DNA of 6,021 nucleotides from Acidianus hospitalis. Its GTDB lineage: Archaea; Thermoproteota; Thermoprotei_A; Sulfolobales; Sulfolobaceae. This document shows, in pieces, positions 1 to 4,099 of this stretch. Every line of letters starts with the position of its first letter. Within the stretch, counting starts at the first letter, position 1. The stretch lies in contig QEFD01000015.1 in assembly GCA_003086435.1 (NCBI GenBank), forward strand, positions 1 through 6,021. The letters are read 5' to 3'. Made by a program: the position numbers and the translations under genes. The notes beneath the pieces were generated by a model. The model was not told where the DNA came from. It saw nothing but the letters and a program-made list of their open reading frames with translations, and did not search any database.

Positions 1-1
1 T

Positions 2-526
2 AATATTGGTTGGATCTTAAATTTAAGATTTAACGTCAAAAGAATACTTGCAAAAAATAGAATCAGTTATATAATCTCAAGAAGCGAGCAACCTAAAATA
101 ATTGGCAGGTTAGACCACATATTTGAGCCGTTACAGGGAAATGTAAATCTAACTAAAGTTAGGATAGTCTTCTACTATAAAGGACCATTAGAAAAGCTAG
201 TTAAAATAGAATCAAGAAGATTTTACAATAAAGTTAGAAACGAAATTTATCATCGTATTGAAAAGGAAGTTTCTGATAGTGAATTTGATAATATATTAAA
301 AGAAATGAAAACCATATTATCTGGAATTATAAAGAGCGATGACGACTTCGATATGTTAGTTAATAAAGCTATTATAGAAAGTGTAAACTCTGAAATAGCA
401 CTTATAATAGGCTCTGATAAAAATGGCATTAAGTTCCTTTTTAATAAAGGTAATCTTATAAAGGAAAAAGGTAGTGTAGAGAGCATAAGGTCTGGAATGA
501 AGTTTGTAATGAAGAAAAAAGAATAA
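2..526 (+). CDS. Unrecognised protein, C-terminal 174 residues (5' end outside the window)
   Basis: The frame is open from base 2 to the TAA at 524-526. It contains no ATG, GTG or TTG codon before the ATG at 305, so the true start almost certainly lies left of the window; the ATG at 305 is an internal methionine (K-E-M-K-T-I-L). The visible part is hydrophilic, rich in Lys, Ile, Asn and Glu, with a basic first third (LRFNVKRILAKNR) and an acidic middle (EKEVSDSEFDNILKEMK). There is no transmembrane segment and no motif I recognise. The end (FVMKKKE) is strongly basic. It ends 25 bases before the preferred icd start, and the putative icd TATA box overlaps its stop codon, so icd probably has its own transcript. 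I do not assign a function. The long open frame and the codon use similar to its neighbours make it a real gene. Confidence 0.75.
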   Translation, partial: NIGWILNLRFNVKRILAKNRISYIISRSEQPKIIGRLDHIFEPLQGNVNLTKVRIVFYYKGPLEKLVKIESRRFYNKVRNEIYHRIEKEVSDSEFDNILKEMKTILSGIIKSDDDFDMLVNKAIIESVNSEIALIIGSDKNGIKFLFNKGNLIKEKGSVESIRSGMKFVMKKKE

Positions 527-531
527 AAATA
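523..531 (+). promoter_or_regulatory. Possible TATA box of icd
   Basis: The A/T-only run ATAAAAATA is centred about 25 bases before the ATG at 552, the spacing expected for a Sulfolobales TATA box on a leaderless transcript. It overlaps the stop codon of the upstream gene. The match is only fair in such an AT-rich background. It is the main reason, together with family alignment, for preferring the start at 552 over the in-frame ATG at 540, which has neither a convincing box nor a ribosome binding site. Confidence 0.35.
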
Positions 532-551
532 TCAAGTTAATGTTAAGAGAG

Positions 552-1790
552 ATGTACAAAATACCAGAAGACGGAGAGAAAATTCAATTTAAAGATGGCA
601 AATGGATTACTCCTAATAAACCTATTATTTTATACATTGAAGGTGATGGAATAGGCCCAGAAATTGTGAAATCTACAATATATGTAATAAATAAGGCTGT
701 AGAACTAAAATATAAAGGTAATAGAGAAATTAAATGGGTAGAAGTTCTAGCTGGAAATAAAGCTGCTCAACTTGTTGGAGATAGATTTCCAAAAGATACA
801 CAAGATATGTTAAAAGAATATAGGGTTGTATTAAAAGGCCCTATGGAAACTCCTGTAGGTAAAGGTTGGAAATCAGTTAATGTTGCAATAAGAATAATGC
901 TTGACCTTTATGCTAATATAAGGCCGGTAAAATACATAGAAGGGTTAGAAAGTCCTATAAAAAATCCTGAAAGAGTAAATATGGTAATATTTAGAGAAAA
1001 TACAGACGACTTATATAGAGGAATAGAATATCCATATAATTCTCCAGAAGCAGAAAAAATTAGAAAATTTATAAGAGAAGAACTAAAAGTTGATGTTGAA
1101 GATGATACAGGAATAGGATTTAAAATAATAAGTAAGTTTAAAACTCAAAGAATTACTAGAATGGCAATAAAATATGCGCTCCAAAATTCCAGAAAGAGAA
1201 TAACCATCATGCACAAAGGCAATGTGATGAAATATACGGAAGGAGCTTTCAGAGAATGGGCTTATGAAACTGCAATTAACGAATTTAGGGATTTCATAGT
1301 CACAGAAGAGGAAGTTACAACTAAATATGGAGGAAAAATTCCAGACGGTAAAATACTTATTAACGATAGAATAGCGGACAATATGTTCCAACAAATTATT
1401 ACTAGGCCTGAAGATTATGACATAATTCTTGCCCCTAACGTAAATGGAGACTATATTTCAGACGCTGCAGGTGCGTTAATAGGTAATATAGGTATGCTTG
1501 GTGGAGCTAACGTAGGTGACAACGCAGGCATGTTTGAAGCAGTACACGGAACAGCTCCCAAATATGCTGGCAAAAATGTTGCTAACCCTACAGGAATGAT
1601 AAGGGGTGGCGAGTTAATGTTAAGATTCATGGGGTGGATTGAAGCGGCAGATCTCATAGATAAAGCGATTGTAGAAGCTATAAAACAAAAGAAAGTTACT
1701 CAAGATCTTGCAAGATATATGAATGTGAAACCGTTGTCTACTACAGAATACACTCAAGAACTCTTAAACATAATGGAAACGTTAGTTTAA
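552..1790 (+). CDS. icd: NADP-dependent isocitrate dehydrogenase
   Basis: It oxidatively decarboxylates isocitrate to 2-oxoglutarate in the cytosolic citric acid cycle, supplying NADPH. The 412-residue length is normal for the homodimeric prokaryotic enzyme. Counting from the Met at 552, the substrate loop K-S-V-N-V-A-I-R gives Ser108, Asn110 and Arg114. Further conserved residues are Arg124 (ANIRP), Arg148 (FRENTDDLYRG), Tyr155, Lys222 (MHKGNVMKYTEGAF), and the metal-binding aspartates of NGDYISDAAGALIG (Asp300, Asp304). The cofactor segment HGTAPKYAGKNVANPTG has Lys337 and Tyr338, which correspond to the residues that bind the 2'-phosphate in the E. coli enzyme, so NADP is inferred. The start is not certain: an in-frame ATG at 540 adds four residues (MLRE), but my recollection of Sulfolobus homologues is that they begin a few residues before PEDGEKI, which fits 552. 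The stop codon lies inside the left arm of the origin's inverted repeat. Confidence 0.97.
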   Translation: MYKIPEDGEKIQFKDGKWITPNKPIILYIEGDGIGPEIVKSTIYVINKAVELKYKGNREIKWVEVLAGNKAAQLVGDRFPKDTQDMLKEYRVVLKGPMETPVGKGWKSVNVAIRIMLDLYANIRPVKYIEGLESPIKNPERVNMVIFRENTDDLYRGIEYPYNSPEAEKIRKFIREELKVDVEDDTGIGFKIISKFKTQRITRMAIKYALQNSRKRITIMHKGNVMKYTEGAFREWAYETAINEFRDFIVTEEEVTTKYGGKIPDGKILINDRIADNMFQQIITRPEDYDIILAPNVNGDYISDAAGALIGNIGMLGGANVGDNAGMFEAVHGTAPKYAGKNVANPTGMIRGGELMLRFMGWIEAADLIDKAIVEAIKQKKVTQDLARYMNVKPLSTTEYTQELLNIMETLV

Positions 1791-1824
1791 CTCCCCGGTT
1801 TTACTGTATAAAAGAAGAGTTTCA
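1787..1824 (+). repeat. Left arm of 38-bp perfect inverted repeat
   Basis: The 38 bases starting TTAACTCCCCGGTTTT and ending AAGAAGAGTTTCA are the exact reverse complement of 2094-2131, with no mismatch; the flanking base on either side breaks the match. The first four bases lie in icd (last base of the Val codon plus the TAA stop). Contents include a CCCC tract (1793-1796), TGTATAAA (1805-1812) and GTTTCA (1819-1824). A pyrimidine/purine tract next to a dyad is reminiscent of the dyad-plus-G-string layout of archaeal origin recognition boxes, but the match is loose. Confidence 0.97.
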
Positions 1825-1911
1825 TCCGCATATTTTCCCTAAACTTTATTCAACCTGTTATTTTCTATGTTCAGTGTTAATATTGATCGCATTAATAATA
1901 CCTAAAGTCTT

Positions 1912-1919
1912 GTATTACA
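1912..1919 (-). repeat. TGTAATAC motif copy 1 (reverse)
   Basis: On the minus strand this reads TGTAATAC. The same octamer occurs on the plus strand at 2085-2092 and 2138-2145. Three copies within about 235 bases of the putative origin make it a candidate protein-binding site, although an AT-rich octamer can recur by chance. Confidence 0.45.
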
Positions 1920-1980
1920 GCTTAAAATATAGAGACAGAGTAAAAATGCAGTGTTCTAGGTACAAGAAATGGAACAAATA

Positions 1981-2040
1981 AAATCATTGTTTGTATAAAT
2001 AAAAGATTAACACTTACCTTACTATTATGAGTGTAAAAAT
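1981..2040. other. A+T-rich candidate duplex-unwinding element
   Basis: Only 12 of these 60 bases are G or C (20%), against 27%, 30% and 32% in the 60-base blocks at 1861-1920, 1921-1980 and 2041-2100. It lies between the two arms of the inverted repeat and next to the GTTTC/GGAAA dyad at 2042, the place where the helix would be expected to melt. The block contains TGTATAAA at 1992-1999. Identification rests on base composition and position only. Confidence 0.4.
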
Positions 2041-2041
2041 A

Positions 2042-2056
2042 GTTTCGTTGGAAATC
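2042..2056 (-). promoter_or_regulatory. Possible mini-ORB-like initiator site
   Basis: On the minus strand this reads GATTTCCAACGAAAC. The Sulfolobus mini-ORB as I recall it is close to TTTCCANNGGAAAC, so this is one base short with the outer TTTC/GAAA dyad kept. It sits at the edge of the most A+T-rich block. It could be a Cdc6-1 site that lets this origin respond to the general initiator as well as Cdc6-3. Confidence 0.4.
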
Positions 2057-2085
2057 TGGACTCAGTGTATAAAGATTAGAGTAAT

Positions 2086-2099
2086 GTAATACTTGAAAC
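2086..2099 (+). repeat. GTAATAYTTGAAAC direct repeat, copy 1
   Basis: GTAATACTTGAAAC is repeated at 2177-2190 as GTAATATTTGAAAC, 13 of 14 bases identical and in the same orientation, 91 bases apart. The last six bases (TGAAAC) enter the right arm of the 38-bp inverted repeat. A third partial copy, TGTAATACT, lies at 2138-2146. Candidate initiator-binding element; no match to a site I can name. Confidence 0.5.
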
Positions 2100-2131
2100 T
2101 CTTCTTTTATACAGTAAAACCGGGGAGTTAA
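2094..2131 (-). repeat. Right arm of 38-bp perfect inverted repeat
   Basis: This is the exact reverse complement of 1787-1824, separated from it by 269 bases. Plus-strand contents are TGAAAC (2094-2099), TTTATACA (2106-2113), ACAGTAAAACC and a GGGG tract (2122-2125). The nonamer TGTAATACT abuts the arm on its inner side (2085-2093) and recurs six bases beyond its outer end (2138-2146). Confidence 0.97.
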
Positions 2132-2146
2132 TTATCGTGTAATACT

Positions 2147-2168
2147 GTTCCAGGCCAAAACCTGGTAC
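2147..2168. repeat. Short dyad GTtCCAGG-6-CCTGGtAC between repeat arm and cdc6-3
   Basis: CCAGG (2150-2154) and CCTGG (2161-2165) are perfect inverted arms around CCAAAA; after one mismatch, GT and AC extend the symmetry. The left half, TTCCAGGCCAAAAC, also resembles a mini-ORB (TTCCAGTGGAAAC) with a small insertion. It is one of the few GC-richer patches in the region. It may be an initiator or regulator site in front of cdc6-3; a transcription terminator is unlikely since no T-run follows. Confidence 0.4.
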
Positions 2169-2176
2169 TACTATAA

Positions 2177-2190
2177 GTAATATTTGAAAC
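2177..2190 (+). repeat. GTAATAYTTGAAAC direct repeat, copy 2
   Basis: GTAATATTTGAAAC matches 2086-2099 at 13 of 14 bases. It lies just upstream of the presumed cdc6-3 TATA box and is followed by two further TGAAAC hexamers (2204-2209, 2213-2218), so a protein bound here would be placed to influence cdc6-3 transcription. Confidence 0.5.
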
Positions 2191-2192
2191 AA

Positions 2193-2200
2193 CATTTAAC
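2193..2200 (+). promoter_or_regulatory. Possible TATA box of cdc6-3
   Basis: CATTTAAC is centred about 26 bases before the GTG at 2222, as expected for a leaderless Sulfolobales transcript. No ribosome binding site precedes the GTG. The box lies between TGAAAC hexamers at 2185 and 2204/2213, so binding of the initiator or another factor there would compete with TBP/TFB. The match to the TATA consensus is moderate. Confidence 0.35.
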
Positions 2201-2202
2201 TA

Positions 2203-2220
2203 ATGAAACGAATGAAACAA
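2203..2220 (+). repeat. Tandem ATGAAACRA repeat next to the cdc6-3 start
   Basis: Two adjacent nine-base units, ATGAAACGA and ATGAAACAA, end one base before the GTG start codon. The ATGs in them are not in the cdc6-3 frame, and the cdc6-3 frame has a TGA at 2213-2215, so they are not starts for it. They share the TGAAAC core with the longer repeats at 2086 and 2177. Confidence 0.45.
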
Positions 2221-2221
2221 T

Positions 2222-3379
2222 GTGATTCGAGAGACATTAAAGGGCGGAAAAGGAGAGGTCATAAAGAATCCTAAGGTTTTCATAGACCCTATTTCAGTCT
2301 TTACTGAAATACCTTATAGAGAAGATATAATAAAAGAGACAGCAATATCTATTAGATATTTCGTTAAAAACGACGTAAGATTTTCCAATTTATTCTTGGG
2401 GCTTACTGGTACAGGTAAAACTTTTGTTGTGAGATATATATTAAATGAGATAGAAGAAGTAAAAAAAGAGGATGAGGATTACAAGAACGTAATACAAGCA
2501 TATGTAAATTGTAGGGAAGTTGGAGGTACTCCTCAGGCAGTATTGTCTGTACTAGCCGAGAAATTAACAAATGATATTGTTCCGAAGCATGGCATAAATT
2601 TAGGAGAATATATAGAAAAAATAAAAAATGCCGTTGAGGGTAAGAAAGCTATAGTTTATTTAGACGAAGTAGATACTTTAGTTAAAAGAAGGGATGGAGA
2701 TATAGTTCTATATCAGCTCCTTAGGGCAGATGCTGAAATATCAGTAATTATGATTAGTAATGATATTAATGTAAGGGACTATATGGAGCCTCGTGTATTA
2801 TCTTCTCTTGGGCCCTCAGTGATTTTTAAGCCTTACGATGCAGAACAATTAAAAGAAATATTAAGTAAATACGCAGAATACGGCTTGTTTAGAGGAACTT
2901 ATAATGACGAAATTTTGGCATATATAGCAGCAATTTCAGCCAAAGAGCATGGAGATGCAAGAAAAGCTGTCAATCTGTTATTTAGAGCAGCTCAATTAGC
3001 CTCAGGAGAAGGTATAATAAGAAAAGAACATGTTGATAGGGCAATTGTTGAGTACGAGCAAGAGAGGTTAGTTGAAGCTATTAAATCTCTTCCATTCCAT
3101 TATAAATTAGCCTTAAGAGCCTCATTAGATTCGGAAGACGTAGTAACTGCGCATAAAATTTATGTGGATCTGTGCAATAAATTGAAACAAAGGCCTTTAT
3201 CATATAGGCGTTTCTCAGACATAATATCTGAGCTTGATATGTTTGGAATAATAAAGATAAAGATACTAAATAAAGGAAGAGCAGGAGGTATAAGAAAGTA
3301 TATAGAAGTTCCAGACAGGGAAAAGATTATGAAGGCGTTAGACGAAAATTTAGCTGAGGAAATAGGGTATGAATACTAA
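2222..3379 (+). CDS. cdc6-3: Orc1/Cdc6-type replication initiator Cdc6-3
   Basis: It is an AAA+ ATPase that binds origin DNA and helps load the MCM helicase. In Sulfolobales Cdc6-3 is the initiator specific for oriC2 (established knowledge), and this gene directly adjoins the putative origin. The 385 residues show Walker A GLTGTGKT (60-67), Walker B IVYLDEVD (144-151), sensor 1 at ISN (178-180), the PRVLSSLGP segment with a likely arginine finger (190-198), sensor 2 HGDARKA (243-249), and a C-terminal winged-helix domain from about 285, with the wing at GRAGGIRKY (352-360). Several stretches ([48 protein letters not shown]) match my memory of S. solfataricus Cdc6-3 closely, which sets it apart from Cdc6-1 and Cdc6-2. 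The GTG start is chosen because a TGA lies in frame at 2213 and no ATG is available nearby. The next gene follows after 31 bases. Confidence 0.96.
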   Translation: MIRETLKGGKGEVIKNPKVFIDPISVFTEIPYREDIIKETAISIRYFVKNDVRFSNLFLGLTGTGKTFVVRYILNEIEEVKKEDEDYKNVIQAYVNCREVGGTPQAVLSVLAEKLTNDIVPKHGINLGEYIEKIKNAVEGKKAIVYLDEVDTLVKRRDGDIVLYQLLRADAEISVIMISNDINVRDYMEPRVLSSLGPSVIFKPYDAEQLKEILSKYAEYGLFRGTYNDEILAYIAAISAKEHGDARKAVNLLFRAAQLASGEGIIRKEHVDRAIVEYEQERLVEAIKSLPFHYKLALRASLDSEDVVTAHKIYVDLCNKLKQRPLSYRRFSDIISELDMFGIIKIKILNKGRAGGIRKYIEVPDREKIMKALDENLAEEIGYEY

Positions 3380-3399
3380 AGGAAACTTTGCAGATATAC

Positions 3400-3404
3400 G
3401 GTGA
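3400..3404 (+). promoter_or_regulatory. Ribosome binding site that fixes the next gene's start
   Basis: GGTGA is the typical crenarchaeal Shine-Dalgarno core for genes inside operons. It is six bases before the ATG at 3411 but touches the in-frame TTG at 3405, so it supports ATG 3411 as the start and implies co-transcription with cdc6-3. Confidence 0.65.
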
Positions 3405-3410
3405 TTGAAA

Positions 3411-3731
3411 ATGCTATGGGAAAAGGTTAAAGAACTTGAAGAAAAATTTTTGCAGATACAAAAAGAAAGAGAAAAATTAGAAGAAGAATTGAAGAGACTT
3501 CCAACTGGACATATAGATAAGAAAAAAATTGGCAATCACGTTTACTATTATTTAAGGTATTGGGAGGAAGGAAAACTAAGGAGCAAATATTTAGGTAAAG
3601 ATGCTGAAGAACTACAGCAGAAAATAGAGTATTCCATGGATATTAGAAAGAAAGTATCTCTATTGAGAGAGGAAGAGAAAAGACTTCAGAAGATTTTAGA
3701 TAGGATAAAGAACAGCTTAGAATTTACCTAA
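3411..3731 (+). CDS. Small coiled-coil protein with DUF6788-like core, co-transcribed with cdc6-3
   Basis: The 106-residue product starts with a strongly charged helix (EKVKELEEKFLQIQKEREKL, about residues 3-22, and on to about 29), likely coiled coil. A compact middle follows with the pattern G-H-I-D-K-K-K-I-G, Y-Y-Y-L-R-Y and K-Y-L-G-K (about residues 34-66), then a second Lys/Glu-rich helix to the end. The middle resembles the small 'YYYLR...GK..S.YLGK' domain of DUF6788-type proteins, which have no settled biochemical role; this is recognition from memory. Two helices flanking a basic beta-rich core suggest a dimer that may bind nucleic acid (inference). It begins 31 bases after cdc6-3 with a good ribosome binding site, so it is probably made with the initiator. 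A TTG at 3405 would add two residues. Its last 8 bases overlap the convergent dehydratase gene. Confidence 0.85.
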   Translation: MLWEKVKELEEKFLQIQKEREKLEEELKRLPTGHIDKKKIGNHVYYYLRYWEEGKLRSKYLGKDAEELQQKIEYSMDIRKKVSLLREEEKRLQKILDRIKNSLEFT

Positions 3732-4014
3732 CATGTGTGCTTAGGTCATCTATCTTTTCAGCTAACTTAAAGTCTAAATCAGTTATACCGCCAGCATCAT
3801 GGGTTGTTAGTTCAATGATAACCCTATTATAATATATATGCACATCTGGATGATGATCCAAACTATCGGCTATTGGTTGTATTAATTTAAGAAAATTTAC
3901 CGAATCATCAAATGTATTAAATTTGAATTCCTTAACTAGTTTGTTATCTTTATATTCCCAGTTATTTAAATTTTTTAACTTATCCCTTATTTCATCTTCA
4001 GAAAGCTTATTCAT
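3724..4014 (-). CDS. Pterin-4a-carbinolamine dehydratase
   Basis: The family dehydrates 4a-hydroxytetrahydropterins, recycling the cofactor of aromatic amino acid hydroxylases. The 96-residue length is typical. The signature is clear: DSLDHHPDVHIYYNRVIIEL, with His54, His55 and Pro56 followed by Tyr61/62, then THDAGGITDLD with His72, Asp73 and Asp79. The N-terminal 'L....NW.Y..N.L.KEF.F..F......F' pattern of the family is also present. What it does in Sulfolobales is not settled: a pterin-dependent phenylalanine hydroxylase is not evident here, and possible roles include tetrahydropterin maintenance, molybdopterin-related chemistry or repair of damaged pterins. It follows the cyclotransferase-like gene by 81 bases and has its own TATA box giving a leaderless transcript from the ATG at 4014. 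Its stop overlaps the tail of the opposite-strand gene by 8 bases. Confidence 0.93.
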   Translation of the reverse strand: MNKLSEDEIRDKLKNLNNWEYKDNKLVKEFKFNTFDDSVNFLKLIQPIADSLDHHPDVHIYYNRVIIELTTHDAGGITDLDFKLAEKIDDLSTHVR

Positions 4015-4033
4015 AAAAAGTATTTGCGTGAAA

Positions 4034-4041
4034 TATTTAAA
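4034..4041 (-). promoter_or_regulatory. TATA box of the pterin dehydratase gene
   Basis: The minus strand reads TTTAAATA, a strong archaeal TATA box, centred about 24 bases upstream of the ATG at 4014. That spacing puts transcription start at or within a few bases of the start codon. No Shine-Dalgarno sequence precedes the ATG, consistent with a leaderless mRNA and a promoter separate from the upstream operon. Confidence 0.6.
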
Positions 4042-4050
4042 AATATACGT

Positions 4051-4099
4051 TCAGCCTGGTTCATTAATTTCATCTATCATTTCAGGGCTCACTCATCAT
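4051..4099 (-). ncRNA. Possible C/D-box-like small RNA
   Basis: Reading the minus strand, ATGATGA (box C, 4099-4093) is followed by CTGA (D', 4085-4082), TGATAGA (C'-like, 4079-4073) and CTGA (D, 4054-4051), total 49 bases, the usual size of an archaeal C/D sRNA. The candidate D guide ends AATGAACCAGG. Against it, the C-D' spacer is 7 bases rather than about 12, the C'-D spacer is 18, no terminal stem is obvious, and box C coincides with the tandem TGA TGA stop codons of the preceding gene. It is a lead, not an established gene. Confidence 0.28.

Larger units (their letters stand above)
1787..2221. other. oriC2: Putative chromosomal replication origin (oriC2 type), icd-cdc6-3 intergenic region
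   Basis: This 431-base gene-free region (plus the icd stop codon) directly precedes a Cdc6-3 initiator gene. In Saccharolobus solfataricus, as I recall, oriC2 lies beside cdc6-3 and icd is a near neighbour, so both synteny and the rule that archaeal origins adjoin their orc1/cdc6 gene support the call. The sequence shows origin-like architecture: a perfect 38-bp inverted repeat (1787-1824 and 2094-2131), an 80% A+T block at 1981-2040, a GTTTC/GGAAA dyad at 2042-2056, a CCAGG/CCTGG dyad at 2147-2168, and several repeated 8- to 14-base motifs. No open reading frame or structured RNA is evident in it. None of these motifs is a clean match to the Cdc6-1 ORB consensus as I remember it, which would fit an origin mainly recognised by Cdc6-3. 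Confidence 0.8.

Noticed and set aside
305..526. A separate 73-residue gene starting at ATG 305.
   Set aside because: The frame is open all the way to the left edge with coding-like sequence, and no promoter or ribosome binding site precedes the ATG; it is an internal Met.
540..551. ATG at 540 as the icd start (four extra residues).
   Set aside because: It has no ribosome binding site or well-placed TATA box, while the ATG at 552 fits both the box at 523-531 and the remembered N-terminus of Sulfolobus homologues. It cannot be excluded.
250..559. Minus-strand open frames at 250-486 and 356-559.
   Set aside because: Low-complexity Ser/Ile/Phe/Leu-rich translations opposite the partial plus-strand gene; no start signals.
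1083..1657. Minus-strand open frames inside icd (1083-1394 and 1451-1657).
   Set aside because: They lie opposite a strongly conserved enzyme and their translations look like reverse reading of icd codons, with no family features.
1787..2131. The inverted repeat with TTAA at both outer ends looks like a miniature inverted-repeat element with a TTAA target duplication.
   Set aside because: TTAA is palindromic and lies inside the repeat, so its presence at both ends follows automatically. The position between icd and cdc6-3 is where the known origin lies, and the interior has origin-like features. Kept only as a remote alternative, to be decided by comparison with relatives lacking the element.
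2147..2168. CCAGG/CCTGG dyad as a transcription terminator.
   Set aside because: No T-run follows and no gene ends nearby; it is better explained as a protein-binding dyad in the origin.
3350..3535. Minus-strand open frame at the cdc6-3/coiled-coil junction.
   Set aside because: It is the complement of Lys/Glu-rich helices, giving a Phe/Ser-rich product; both plus-strand genes are well supported.
3850..3855. TGATGA inside the pterin dehydratase gene as a box C of a C/D sRNA.
   Set aside because: No CTGA box D within a suitable distance downstream; the hexamer comes from the Asp-His-His codons on the other strand.
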